A stretch of DNA of 64,000 nucleotides. Source: Ascidia mentula (lineage: Eukaryota; Chordata; Ascidiacea; Phlebobranchia; Ascidiidae). Location: NCBI GenBank assembly GCA_947561715.1, contig OX387202.1, positions 20,535,001 to 20,599,000 on the forward strand. Direction: 5' to 3'. Below the pieces are notes generated by a model, which did no database searches, was not told the DNA's origin, and saw nothing but the letters and a program-made list of their open reading frames with translations. Both the position numbers and the translations under genes were made by a program. How positions within the stretch are numbered: the stretch's first letter is position 1; each line of letters begins with the position of its first letter. This document shows positions 47,201 to 59,108 of the stretch, in pieces.

Positions 47201-48241
47201 TAACCCAGGGGTGGGCAAAGAGAACACAGAGTGTTTACACTATACAACTTATACACTGACAATCAAGTTGCGCCAGCGTCTTACACGTCGCGATTACGGG
47301 ATATTTGTTGCCTCATTCAAAACATTGGGAGCCGAGGATGTTGGGCAGAAAATCGAAATTTCAAACACTGGATTATGCATGTGTGTTAGATGGAGAAAAT
47401 AATAACCATTTGATCCCATATATCGATGTGGGACACAGCACTAATATTCACTGGATTGTTGCCATCAATTGTCAAAGAGTTTGGCCGTGGTTAATTTTGC
47501 TTGAACTGACTTCCAGATGCCTACGCTTCAGAAGATTTGAAATCAAGGAAAAGAAAATTTTCTGCAGCCACATTCTCTAAGCGCAAAAAGGTGGCGTTCG
47601 ACCCAATCCGAGCCCCACTGAGCTCGGTCCCGGCAATCCGCGACCAAGCGATCGCGCAAACCTCAAGAGCGGTGATGTGGGGTCGTTACGAGTTGATTAC
47701 CAACCCTATGTGTGTGCGGTATCTAAACTTTTTGTTTTCATAATTATTCCGAACCGAGTAAATGCATTGAAACACAGCAAGAATATTCTGTGTTGCTTCA
47801 AACTTAAAACACGAATTTTGTGAATCTGACGTAATAAGGGGGGTATTTCCCTAATGTCTTTTTAGATTTTGTTAGTTATGACGACATGATAGCATCGGGT
47901 AAATTATCGTTGGAACAAAGGCATTAAATTGAAAACGTTAAATACGTCATAGTCTTACCTATACTCGGCAAAACCTTGACCTCCGGAAAAATCCTGAAGG
48001 TCAACACGAAGGCGACATCTAGTGGACGCATTGGTGATTTGATGCAGTTTCTCCAAACCTGATAAAATTTGTTGGTTGTAATAATATTGCTGAAAACACT
48101 GGAATTTAAATTGGATTAACTGATACTGTTATATTGACTCTAGTATTCTTACGTAGTTTGCTTGAAACGTGTTGTTTAGTTCCCCTGTATATAAACTGGG
48201 TGTGTACAAGTTATAACAATGTGTTCAGTAAAACAAACCTG
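44295..48241. repeat. Segmental repeat, copy C left part
   Basis: 44295-45715 matches copy B. 44652-48241 matches copy A 2660-6484. The right end carries the empty target site of the CACTA-like element (48236-48246). The segment matching 4640-4884 is missing. No gene recognised. Confidence 0.9.
44482..44533 (-). ncRNA. Hammerhead-like core in a Penelope-type end (copy C)
   Basis: On minus CTGATGA (44533-44527), then an AACAC/GTGTT stem, then GAAAC (44509-44505). Same element end as at 19.80 kb. Ribozyme activity not established. Confidence 0.45.
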
Positions 48242-48325
48242 GAACTCCTGTTGCTGCCACAGACATATTGCAATTTAAAATGTACCGCTCTTCTGGCATA
48301 AAATATACGTGCTGTATTTTACGAC

Positions 48326-48357
48326 GTTTCGTCTGCCATTCAGCGAGACTTCATCAG
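48326..48357 (-). ncRNA. Hammerhead-like core, left arm of the Penelope remnant (copy C)
   Basis: On minus CTGATGA (48357-48351), an AGTCT/AGAC stem, and GAAAC (48330-48326). Intact here but changed in copy A. Type I hammerheads in Penelope-type terminal repeats are known. Stem III is very short and the cleavage site is not assigned. Confidence 0.5.
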
Positions 48358-48576
48358 GTATTGATATCGCAATTTCAAAGTAAACTGCACTAAAACATTC
48401 AGGGGCACACAAAAAAAAGACAGGTTGGCACCGCTTGTCAGATCACGTGACAGAGGCAAAACACGAAACACTGCGGGAGGCGCAACAGTTACAACAAATT
48501 GTTATAAACTGCCGGAAAGTAAACACAGTGTTCTTTGTCGTTGACGCATCCACTGTTTTTGTGAACGTGAAACGAC

Positions 48577-48798
48577 TCAAGAAAGAGCCGCTTGGTGTGG
48601 TCCAACTCCTTTTCCAGAAAGGGTTTTATCGAAGGCAACTTCGTGTCGCAATGTCACTGCATGCTTGGCCAACGCAGTCTTGCTGGCATCTTTCGATGCG
48701 ACATCACGGCGATGCTCTTTCAGTCGCGTCTTAAAGGCCCTTCCGGTTTCGCCAATGTAAATACCAGCGCAATATTTGCATGGTATTAAATAGACCAT
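48577..48798 (-). pseudogene. GIY-YIG endonuclease fragment (Penelope-like)
   Basis: Reads VYLIPCKYCAGIYIGETGRA, then RLKEHRRD. This is the diagnostic PC-x2-C...YIGET-x-R...RLxEH pattern of Penelope-type GIY-YIG nucleases. The linker DNA-binding part and C-terminus are degraded. Confidence 0.85.
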
Positions 48799-48884
48799 TC
48801 CCTTTGGCTCGGAAGCCTCCGTAGCAATGGGTCGTGAAATTACATTGCCAAGCGTTGTATGGGGCTTAGTATAGATTTTAATGC

Positions 48885-49158
48885 CTAATCCGACATCAAT
48901 CTTCGCAATGTTTCGTTAAGGCCAGGGTTGAAGGGAATAACAACTGCTCCGCTAGTGGGCGTTTCATCCTTACGGGTTATTGCCAGTATATTTTGAGCGT
49001 GCCATAACAGTGGTGATTGATAGGGATACCGGTACATTGGTGAACAATGACACCACATCAAAGGATACCATGCTGTCATGTTGCTCCACTCGTAAGCTCC
49101 GTACCTCGACTGCAAACTCGAGTGAGTTTTTCACATGGTGCGGACTATTGCCCAACAA
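48885..49158 (-). pseudogene. Reverse transcriptase fragment (Penelope-like)
   Basis: Contains DSMVSFDVVSLFTNVPV, the Penelope RT motif with the first catalytic Asp. It then breaks into a second frame that continues to NPGLNETLRRLMSD. Only a small part of the domain remains and at least one frame change is present. Confidence 0.75.
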
Positions 49159-49407
49159 AAGGAGAGATTATTTTAGCATTCTTGAGTCGCTTCACATTCA
49201 CAAAAACATCGGATGCGTCAACGACAAAGAACAATGTGTTTACTTTCCTGCAGTTTATAACAATTTGTTGTAACTATTGCGCCTCCCGCAGTGTTTCGTG
49301 TTTTGCCTCTGTCACGTGATTTGACAAGCGGTGTCAACGTGTCCTTTCTTCTTTTTGTGGTCCTGAATGTTTTAGTGTAGTTTACTTTGAAATTGCGGCA
49401 TCAATAC

Positions 49408-49450
49408 CTGATGAAGTCTCGCCGCATGGCAGACGAAACGTCGTAAAAAT
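49408..49450 (+). ncRNA. Hammerhead-like core, right arm of the Penelope remnant (copy C)
   Basis: CTGATGA (49408-49414), stem II AGTCT...AGAC with an inner GCC/GGC extension, then GAAAC (49435-49439) followed by GTCGTA. It faces away from the left-arm core. Confidence 0.5.
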
Positions 49451-49564
49451 ACAGCACGTATATTTTATGCCAGAAGAGCGGTACATTTTAAACTAAAACA
49501 AACTAATATTCAAAGTTTTGCAACATTTGTACTTAGTTAAGGATTGCTTTATTGGAATACAAAC

Positions 49565-51353
49565 CCATCCAAAATTCTGTTGATAGATCCCCAAACCCGT
49601 TCTTGTAATCCACCCAATCTCTATCGAAACTAACAGATCCATCATAACGACGCTGGAACACCTGGTATTTATCAAGTAAAACGCTTGACACTGATTTTCG
49701 GCGAATTGGTCTAAAAAAGTTAGATGACCTCCATGTCAATATATGACTTTTCACTTTCGTGTGTAATTTCCTGACCTTTACAAACAACACAATCTCGGGC
49801 GTATTGTTAAGTATTGTAGCGTGAAATCGTAAATTACATGGCGTGCATAATCACCTCGCTTACCCAACTAAGCGCTGGTGCCAGGGATTGCCCACCCCTG
49901 TGTTAGTGATATTAACCACAGTATGAATACCTGCCAGCCATCTTCACAGTAAACTTCTTCTCCAGATCTGAGACTTTGGCGACCTTGAAATGGGGAAGTT
50001 TTGCAAGATTCGGGATGCACAAATTCGTGAAGATTTTCCAGTCCTACAGAAATACTGTGATGAATTTTGGTTGGTTTCAATCAACGGACGCATGAAATGG
50101 GTTGAGGTTTTAATATAAGGAGGTTGTTGTTATCTGTTTCCTGCTTTACGTTGACATGCCGACACATGTGGAGTCAACAAATTTACGATGATTTTGCTAA
50201 AAATGTTTTAAAAATTTTGATAAATGTAATAAATTAGTGGCGGCTAACCAGAAGTGAAATGCTTAATGTAGGATTATCCCCATTGTGCGGTTATCTGCTG
50301 AAACTTCTGACTAATGATTAAGTACGATGATTCGAGATATACTTTGTCCCAATATATTCTGTGCCACATGAATGTTTTACTTTTCGCATTGCGATTCAAT
50401 CCCATGTATGGGTTTTGAATTTTGGAAAACATTTATGTCTTGTTGTTGCACATAATCATAATTTACTGCTCCCTAGCGCCGTTGGTGGCTATGAGTAACT
50501 TGGTTTCTGTGTGTTGCGTGAATTTGTGAGTGACCGAGGTTTATTCGAGGTCGAAAAGTGTTACCAGTATTCAATACAGGTTGTATACAAGTTTTAAACT
50601 TGTCACGAGTATAATTATTAGGTGATTGGCAAGTACGCCGATAACCACACCACTAGGGGCAGAAAGGACTCCTGACGGGTATAGATTCTAGAATTTGTTA
50701 ACTTGACACAAACGTGAGAAATCAATTTAAATAAAACTAAACTCAACTGTTGGAAGCGTTACTCAGTTGACCTTGCAGTTGATCCACTCTGTTCGACAAC
50801 TCTGTGAATATAATGTTCGATGTGTGAGTTGACATTGCATGTTAAGTGCATGAACTTAACTGTTAGATGTGTGGTTCTGCTCACTCTGCAATTGATCCAC
50901 TTTGTTCGACAACTCTGTGAATAAAATCTTCGATGAATTTACTTTAATATGATTTTATGAGAGTTCAACGTGTAGGGGATTTGTTGTACTGTTGTGTTTG
51001 TATCAAATATCTATCTGTACTGCTTGGTTTGTTAAAGTTTCCTATCCAATAATAAATTTTGTCGAAAAGTGTTTAGAGAAGAATCTTATACCTGTAACAA
51101 GTCTCATCAAATCTTCTTTGCCAGCCACAGGTCCTTGGTCTCCCTTTTCACCTCGGTGACCTCGAGGTCCACGTGGTCCCATCTTTCCTGGTCTTCCAGT
51201 CTCTCCTCTGGCACCTTTCAAGCCGGAATGTTCTATCTCTGATCCTTGTTCTTGTCCGTCACAAATGGAAACAACTCTGCATACTTGTTGTTGTTGGTGA
51301 GTTATGACAAGATGGCCGACCAACAAAACTCCAAACAAAATAAATTTCAACAT
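49565..51353 (-). pseudogene. Ficolin-like gene, copy C, 3'-truncated (3 exons kept)
   Basis: Exon 1 is 51353-51092 (signal peptide MLKFILFGVLLVGHLV, collagen triplets, two codons longer than copy A, adding Ser-Ile before CDGQ). Exon 2 is 50043-49931 and exon 3 is 49661-49565. The joins are in phase and the product runs [24 protein letters not shown] and ends at EFWMG. The third donor is weaker than in copy A (GTTTGT against GTTAGT). The rest of the fibrinogen domain is absent and the Penelope remnant follows about 70 bp further on. Intron 1 is about 500 bp longer than in copy A (50085-50620). Amino-acid changes between copies are few (for example PRGP-Q/R, HSEPCRT against HPESCKT). Confidence 0.8.
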
Positions 51354-51362
51354 TGTCAAACA

Positions 51363-51542
51363 AGCTAGACTTTGAAAATCTGTAAATAGTTGCTCAGTCA
51401 TCACATGGAAATTAACAAAGTAAACGCCAACATTAAATTTGCACCAAAATTACCTAATTAACAACTACACTGAAAATATGGAAGATTCACTGAGACCTGC
51501 TGGCGAAAATCAATACACATTTATGCTGCGTAGATGAAACAA
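51363..51542. repeat. Left copy of 180-bp direct repeat flanking a Penelope-type insert
   Basis: Matches 52388-52568 closely, and 14010-14200 of copy A, where it occurs once. Confidence 0.9.
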
Positions 51543-51545
51543 ACT

Positions 51546-52130
51546 TGGTAATGTAAGGCTCTTCTGGCAAAACGAAAACTTGTTAGGACGACGTTTCAGT
51601 CGTTATTCAACTGACCTTCATCAGGACAAGTGAAGTAAACGCCAACACAGCGATAAATAGAAACGCGTGAAAAACGGGGAGGGGAGCACAAAGAATTGAA
51701 AATGGGCGCCAACAAGGAACGGTGCCGGGGTCTAAAGCACAGTTCCCTGAGGTACGCAGGACCATCAGCACAGAGTGCGTGTCGCGCAGACCGTTTATCA
51801 AATTACGATAAACGGGTGGAAAGAAGGTTTCCCTCTTATCATTCAGTGCAGATTTATGTGCATTTTATCCACAGACTCAATAAACATTCTCTTGTACCTG
51901 TCCTTTTCCCGGTCCAGAATTATTGTACCTTCAAAATTGACTGTGTGTGCTGTTTCTGCCACATGTTGCGTTTTTTCGCTTCTTTCCCCCTTTGTACCTT
52001 TTTCACGCGTTTCTGTTTATCACCGTGTTGGCGCTTACTTTACTTGTCCTGATGAAGGTCAGTTGAATAACGACTGAAACGTCGTCCAAACAAGTTTTTC
52101 TTTTTGCCAGAAGAGCCTTACATTACCATG
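51546..52130. mobile_element. Second Penelope-type remnant with inverted arms, only in copy C
   Basis: The left arm (about 51546-51720) and right arm (about 51990-52130) are inverted copies. The terminal part TAATGTAAGGCTCTTCTGGC is mirrored. Cores: minus CTGATGA at 51624-51618 and plus CTGATGA at 52049-52055 with GAAAC at 52076-52080. No protein fragment was recognised between the arms. Copy A lacks it at 14200. The flanks (51363-51542 and 52388-52568) are a direct duplication of about 180 bp, which could be a long target duplication. Confidence 0.65.
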
Positions 52131-52141
52131 TACACGCACTA

Positions 52142-52170
52142 TTTCGACCTGTAAGGTCTCATCAGTGCAG
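52142..52170 (-). ncRNA. Hammerhead-like motif, clean core
   Basis: On minus the order is CTGATGA (52165-52159), GACC, loop TTACA, GGTC, GAAA (52145-52142). Stem II is four perfect pairs closed by G-C beside both core parts, as in real hammerheads. The strands for stems I and III are not clearly pairable by eye. It sits between the second Penelope-type remnant and the duplicated flank and may be the end of a third element. Confidence 0.5.
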
Positions 52171-52387
52171 TTGTTGAGTGGCACTGTGCTAGCTGGTAGA
52201 CTAGCGGTCACACAGATTTCCACTTTGTGGTACCTTTCGGTCAACGTCGATCTGTTGGGTGCCCTATACTAGGTACCGAACAACAGAGACGAACCACTGT
52301 GGAGCGCACTATGGCCAAACGGATCTGCTCTCCAATATTATGGCTTTTTTTTGCACATACAATGTAAATGATGAATGTGGACTTTGA

Positions 52388-52568
52388 AGCTAGACTTTGA
52401 AAATCTGTAAATATTTGCTCAGTCATCACATGGAAATTAACAAAGTAAAAGCCAACGTTAAATTGCACCAAAATTACCTAATTAACAACTACATTGAAAA
52501 TATAGAAGATTCACTGAGACCTGCTGGCGAAAATCAATACACATTTATGCTGCGTAGATGAAACAAAT
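52388..52568. repeat. Right copy of 180-bp direct repeat flanking a Penelope-type insert
   Basis: Matches 51363-51542. Downstream sequence then rejoins the copy A order (14200 onward). Confidence 0.9.
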
Positions 52569-53306
52569 ATGAAAATAATGCAAATGGTAAATGTGGAGTT
52601 TAAAGGAAAGTCGCGCATAATCCAACCTTAAACTGTTGACCAATGTTACGTTACTTAATGTAAAACTTTCAGTGCGGCCAGCAATTATGCAAGGAAGTGC
52701 TCAGTGCGTGAGTTTGTTGATTGTTAATTGCGCATAACTGCATTATCCCGTCTACTGAGGTCTCAACAACATCAGTAAACGAACGCAATGAAAAGAATGC
52801 TGTTGTTATGTACATCGTTGCCAAATACACCACAAAACTTTGTTAGGACAAACTGATTTGTCAATTGTTGCGATACAGAAGTCACTTTTCCTTGGTTTCT
52901 TACGTCACCCATTGTAAAAAGGCACCTGCCACAAGTCACGTAATGCTTCAGTGATCGCAATGCGCCGACCTAGACACGCGGGGATCACGCATTCATCACG
53001 TGGACCGACCGCTTGGTCTTTCAAAAAAATTTGACGTACTTCTACGTCAATTAACATTGTGGGCTAAGGATCTTTTGATGTAGATACAAGTCAGCCGCAC
53101 AGAAAGTGTTGAGAATATTTGTTTATGATTAAAGTTGTTTTTTGATAACAAAGGAAACACATATCCTTGTAAACGAGTTTTGCAGGCGAGTTAACCATCG
53201 CAAATTATACTGATACCAAAACACGGCGTATCAAAATACATCCATGCAAAGGAAGTCGGTTCAAATACCTAAGTGCGTGCGCTCGTTTGCAAGAGTTCGT
53301 AAAACC

Positions 53307-54718
53307 TGCATTTATTCTGGCTTTGAATTCTCGCTCCCTTTAATCGGTGCGTTTGGGTTGGTTATGGAACAAGACGCAGTTAAACTCAGTGCAATTTAAG
53401 CTGTTCTATCTGAATACTAATGGTTGACACTGAATTGAGATGAAATAAATATGTTGGATGACTTGGACGGTGGCAAAAGCCCCTTAAATATACAAGTTTT
53501 ACATGTGTTGCGACCTATATGCCAATTATGAGCCTCAATCCGGTACTTAACAATATTATTTATGATCGATGGGAAATCCTATTTGATTAACGAATTTGAC
53601 ATAAGATCGCACGTGAGTTCTAATTGTTGTGTTTTCCTAACCTGACTTTAATTGAAACTTGATGCAAACATTCCAACAATATTCATTTAAAATGAACAAT
53701 TTTGGACACGAAATTAACATGCGCAATTATACCAACGCCAAACTGAGTGAATTTACGCCCAAACGCACAGACAAAATTGAACAGAACCAAATCACAAAAC
53801 CGATGAACTGAGATGAGCACAGTACAGCAGCGCTGCCCTGCCTCGGTCCTCAGCTAAACGCACACGGAAAGTTACAAAGAAAGGTCGGTTACTGAAAGAC
53901 GATGAAGGACAGTCACATGGGAAAACTTAAAGTCTCAAAGCGACCAAGTCACTTGAGATTAATATGACGCAAAACAGCTGTTAAACCATATCACACAAAA
54001 GCCAAAAAAAGACACAAATCACATGAATGGTCAGCTGTTGCTATCGCTAAATTTTGAAATGAAACCCGTTTGCCAAGACGATCTAAAAATACCAATTACC
54101 CAACCCAGTGGAGTGAGACGCCAAAATGACAACTGGCCATGCAACCTTAAGTCCATTAATGCAACCGTTGACATGTAATGTAAAATCACGTTACAACATG
54201 TACATATTCAAATGAAATATTACACACAAATATTTTCGTATCTTGCTCCTGGTTTTCAGGTGAATTTCTTTTCTCACTTTAACAAAACCAGGCGGATGAC
54301 GGATCGCTAATGTTAAAGATCTTATGCGTGTTTCTTTTCCTAATCCTCTGATTTCAAACAAACTCTTACATACGCAACTATTCAGATACCAAAAAATAAA
54401 CCTTTTAATGCTTTGTCTAATATTAATATAATGACTACAATCGCTCAACATCCTATAGAACGTTGGCAACACAATTGACGTCACGACACAAAACTGCAAA
54501 AAGTGGGGAAATGCTTCGTTGGCGCTGAGCGTAAAGTCAATACAAGTTTGTAGTGAGGCGTGAAGGAATGTGGTTGTTGTTTTTGGGCAAATGGAGTTGC
54601 ACTGGTTTCACTAAATGGGCGCCTGACTTTATTAAACGGACTAATGTTAAAAACGACAATAAAACGTACATACAATTCCAGTAGTAATACATGCTTTCGC
54701 ATAGCAAGGCAGGATCTT
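53307..54718. repeat. Direct repeat D1 within copy C
   Basis: Matches 56027-57437 almost base for base, so copy C holds this part twice. The first 730 bp also match copy A (15170-16095). The last 680 bp (54037-54718) have no copy A counterpart. No gene seen. Confidence 0.9.
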
Positions 54719-56026
54719 CTCACTTGGGGGGCAGTGAAAGCGTGATATTACTTCTGCGTTGTCTGATTACGGTGGTGGAGATCCTCTACGTATGTGAAGG
54801 TCGCATGACAAGTTGTGCGCTTGCGCATCAGTGTACCTTGGCCACAATATACCTCGTGAAGCCACTGAGCTCCTGTAGCTCAGTTGGTAGAGCGTTGGGC
54901 CTGGTTAGCCCAGAGTCGTGAGTTCAAACCTCACCCGGAGCTTGATTTTTAAGATCTCGCTCCGACTTGTCTGGAAAAGTGGTTGATCCAGCTCGGCTGC
55001 AATGCCTTGGCTGCGAAGCCCAAACTTTACAATTCCAGTAAACGCCCGACACTAAAAACAACCGTACAGCTCAACGCCCATCTCAAGACTAACGGGTCAT
55101 ACACACAACACTTCTTGCACCGGCTAATCAACCAATCAACTGTATGTTCAGGCAGGGGAAGATACAGGTTCAATCGATGGTCTCAAAGTGGTTGATGCTT
55201 TATTAAGTTGCGCAGTCAAACTTGAGACAAGCAAAACACTCGTTCATGAGGCGGCAACCGCAACACGAGAAAGGCAATGGCACGCTTCGATACACAGGCG
55301 AGCACTGTGGTCGCCATCATCTAAATTTTACTTTTCGCCCCACCTAAAAGATGTGCACAGAGGTAACAAGTTGTCAAACACTCTTTCCCACTGGTTGATT
55401 TGGTCACACACACACATATATATATCAATGGATTGGTTATTGTTGTATCTGCTTTGGTGATGCTAGCTGGAGCACAGGAAGGCGCATCTTACCGATATTT
55501 TGTTTTTTCAGAGTATGACGTTCATCAGATTACCAACAGTTCGAAGTAGTTTTGCCTGTATTGATGATCACTTACCATTGCTTCCAGAATAATGAACACA
55601 ACATTACGGCAAACAACCATATTTGAGGGTTTTGGGATAAAATGGCCTCCAATTTAACATATTCAGGGTTAAGTCCGTCACCACTAGTTACTTGGAGATT
55701 TGATGTAATGTAAATCGTCTCCTACTGAGTGAATTTGCCCTCCCTTGGGGCGTAACGTTAATAATTGTGGACAATATCAGCATCAGCACTCGCAGGACAA
55801 AGCACAGCCTGCTGTTCCTTCGTGAAGTCGATATTGAGTTGATTTATTAGCGAAAGATAATTGTAGACCCAACTGCTACATTTCGGTTAAAAGATTGAAC
55901 ACGAATTTAAACAACAAAGCGAAGTTCTCCATGTAAGCGAAAAGTTCAATAAATACTGCAAGTATATCAACCTGCGCTGCTCTGGAGGGACCGACAAATC
56001 TGTCCCATCTTTTCAAATATAAAATA
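54719..56026. other. Spacer between D1 and D2: tRNA-like sequence, otherwise no gene
   Basis: Includes the tRNA-like sequence at 54869-54941, a short CA/TA run near 55410, and 55777-56026, which matches copy A 16096-16345. No protein-coding region recognised. Confidence 0.6.
54869..54941 (+). tRNA. tRNA-like sequence, possible pseudogene or SINE head
   Basis: 73 nt with acceptor arms GCTCCTG/CCGGAGC (one mismatch), D arm GCTC-AGTTGGTA-GAGC, anticodon stem TGGGC/GCCCA with loop CTGGTTA (would read GGT, Thr), and T arm GTGAG-TTCAAAC-CTCAC. One extra base before the anticodon stem and a U at position 37 are atypical. TTTTT follows at 54946. It could be a functional tRNA only if these oddities are tolerated. 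A tRNA-derived element is more likely. Confidence 0.5.
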
Positions 56027-57437
56027 TGCATTTTTTCTGGCTTTGAATTCTCGCTCCCTTTAATCGGTGCGTTTGGGTTGGTTATGGAACAAGACGCAGT
56101 TAAACTCAGTGCAATTTAAGCTGTTCTATCTGAATACTAATGGTTGACACTGAATTGAGATGAAATAAATATGTTGGATGACTTGGACGGTGGTAAAAGC
56201 CGCTTAAATATACAAGTTTTACATGTGTTGCGACTTATATGCCAATTATGAGCCTCAATCCGGTACTTAACAATATTATTTATGATCGATGGGAAATCCT
56301 ATTTGATTAACGCATTTGACATAAGATCGCACGTGAGTTCTAATTGTTGTGTTTTCCTAACCTGACTTTAATTGAAACTTGATGCAAACATTCCAACAAT
56401 ATTCATTTAAAATGAACAATTTTGGACACGAAATTAACATGCGCAATTATACCAACGCCAAACTGAGTGAATTTACGTCCAAACGCACAGACAAAATTGA
56501 ACAGAACCAAATCACAAAACCGATGAACTGAGATGAGCACAGTACAGCAGCGCTGCCCTGCCTCGGTCCTCAGCTAAACGCACACGAAAAGTTACAAAGA
56601 AAGGTCGGTTACTGAAAGACGATGAAGGACAGTCACATGGGAAAACTTAAAGTCTCAAAGCGACCAAGTCACTTGAGATTAATATGACGCAAAACAGCTG
56701 TTAAACCATATCACACAAAAGCCAAAAAAAGACACAAATCACATGAATGGTCAGCTGTTGCCTATCGCTAAATTTTGAAATGAAACCCGCTTGCCAAGAC
56801 GATCTAAAAATACCAATTACCCAACCCAGTGGACTGAGACGCCAAAATGACAACTGGCCATGCAACCTTAAGTCCATTAATGCAACCGTTGACATGTAAT
56901 GCAAAATCACGTTACAACATGTACATATTCAAATGAAATATTACACACAAATATTTTCGTATCTTGCTCCTGGTTTTCAGGTGAATTTCTTTTCTCACTT
57001 TAACAAAACCAGGCGGATGACGGATCGCTAATATTAAAGAACTTATGCGTGTTTCTTTTCCTAATCCTATGCTTTCAAACAAACTCTTACAAACGCAACT
57101 ATTCAGATACCAAAAAATAAACCTTTTAATGCTTTGTCTAATATTAATATAATGACTACAATCGCTCAACATCCTATAGAACGTTGGCAACACAATTGAC
57201 GTCACGACACAAAACTGCAAAAAAGTGGGGAAATGCTTCGTTGGCGCTGAGCGTGAAGTCAATAGAAGTTTGTAGTGAGGCGTGAAGGAATGTGGTTGTG
57301 GGGCAAATGGAGTTGCACTGGTTTAACTAAATGGGCGCCTGACTTTATTAAACGGACTAATGTTAAAAACGACAATAAAACGTAGATACAATTCCAGTGT
57401 AGTAATACCTTGCTTTCGCATAGCAAGGCAGGATCTC
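56027..57437. repeat. Direct repeat D2 within copy C
   Basis: Second copy of D1, with a few substitutions and short deletions (for example 57296). Junction of its left end to 55777-56026 at aaatatgcattttt. Confidence 0.9.
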
Positions 57438-57672
57438 CGACCTGGGGGCACATGACAGGCCTTGAAGTCTTCATAACACTTCACAAACATTAAAAGTATT
57501 ACTAGAACCTAGACGAAGTCAAATCTACATTAATTTCAACGATTACTGTGGCTTCCCGCAAGTAGACCAGTGAGCACGCTTTGTGAAACAAAGGAATGCG
57601 ATGATGTAATGCAAATGTGCACATATACGCACATGGGTTCAAGTAACATAGAAATGTTATTAAATGGTTAAA
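57438..57672. other. Unassigned spacer
   Basis: 235 bp with no gene seen. It shares the motif CTCCGACCTGGGGGCA with 19493-19508. Confidence 0.5.
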
Positions 57673-57673
57673 C

Positions 57674-58848
57674 TGTTCGTAACGGGAGACACTTAAACCA
57701 CCTCACGGACGGGCGAAACGGGATTTCCCCGGTTCGTCGTGATATGGTTAAAAGTAGCATTTCAGACATGTTTGTTGGAAATATTATTCCTTCTGAACTA
57801 AAATAGTTATCAAGGTATTGTATAGAGGTATGTTAGAAAGCAAGCAACACATCTTCCATCAACAAAACGGTTGTTTCGTTCACCACGTGCTTCGGCAATG
57901 CTAAACACGTCCTAAAGTATCAAAATTCTCGGTCTTTTGCCAAATCTACCAAAAAACAATATGCTCTTAAGGCCCGTTTACACACGAACACAGTATGGCA
58001 CGGCACAGCACAATCTGGGACACACGGTGTTTACGCTACTGGAATAATCGAGCACAACTAAGGGGATTTTCCTGTAATGAACACGAAACCGACAAGTGCA
58101 AGTGACAAGTTACGTTGATAATTTTCAAGGATATCAGTCTTGCATTTCTCGGCACCGCCAGCGTTATTATAAGTACAAATTGAAGTTGTTGCTATTGGCT
58201 GTACGTATTCTTCAACAAAAGCATGTACTGTTTTACATAGTTAAGGCATGTACTGCTTTTACGTAATTTTTTACGACGCAAGGTAACACTACAGTATGTT
58301 GAACCAAACAGCACAGATTATGAAAACAAAGATGGTATAATTGAACCAATGGTTTTTCACAGCAGCATCCCGCTTAGACGCCGTTCCGCACACCGCTTTG
58401 TAATGCAGTTACGGCACCATTTCACACGCTCAAAACAATCGCTCACATGTCAAACGCGGTCACATCACACAACCACAACTAAAATAATATATGTCCTCTC
58501 CTTTTAAGCAGTCGCCTTGCACTCTCGCATTAATGTGTGCCGAAATGTGCCCAACTGTGTCCGAATTTATGCTCGTCGAGCAAAAGCGAGCACATCTTAG
58601 CACAGACCGGCACATCCCATCCCAGCACAACTCAGCACGCGCGCACAATAAAACAAACACGGAATCGTCTGTAGTGTAAACGGGCCTTTAGTGTGTAACA
58701 ACGTTTTTGCGTAAACAAACTTAATATTAGAGTTATAATATTGCAAAGTCTTCGTGGAAACTAATGTTGAGTAGCCACGCATGAAACGGAGAAATCCCGT
58801 TTCGCCCATCCGTGAGGTGGTTTAAGTGTCTACCGTTCGTAACATTGG
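57674..58848. mobile_element. Non-autonomous DNA transposon with CCACCTCACGG inverted ends (copy C)
   Basis: Counterpart of 21025-24091. Here the inverted repeat runs further: left ttcgtaacgggagacacttaaaCCACC, and right its approximate mirror, about 50 bp. It encloses the Harbinger-type MITE 57970-58687 and has no piggyBac insert. Confidence 0.7.
57970..58687. mobile_element. PIF/Harbinger-type MITE (copy C), 718 bp
   Basis: Ends AGGCCCGTTTACAC inverted, TTA on both sides (57967-57969 and 58688-58690). It holds the empty piggyBac site at about 58503-58508. Confidence 0.7.
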
Positions 58849-59108
58849 GATTTAAATGTACGCACAGCGACACCACGTGGTCACTTTCCAGCATTACAAA
58901 CGCGCCATTCAAGTAACTCGCCAACGAACAGTGATGTTTCCACTGCAGTCAGTACAGTTTAGCTGTTTAGTAATTGTAAGGGGAAACAAAGTTTGCCCCC
59001 TGTTGCATTTCATACCGATGTTGACGTTTGCACGCTTCAATGGTTTTTCGGGTGCTTTCCCTTATATTTGATGAAAAGGTGCCGGTTTCAAACTGATTTC
59101 TGGTCAAA

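Larger units (their letters stand above)
48242..49495 (-). mobile_element. Penelope-like element remnant with inverted arms, RT and GIY-YIG fragments
   Basis: Arms of about 270-300 bp (48283-48575 and 49190-49490) are inverted copies. Between them, on minus, come a reverse transcriptase piece and then a GIY-YIG endonuclease piece, the RT-then-GIY order of Penelope-like elements. Both arms keep an intact hammerhead-like core, unlike copy A. The N-terminal two thirds of the RT are missing. The sequence matches 12087-12660 of copy A, which has lost the inside. Confidence 0.85.
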
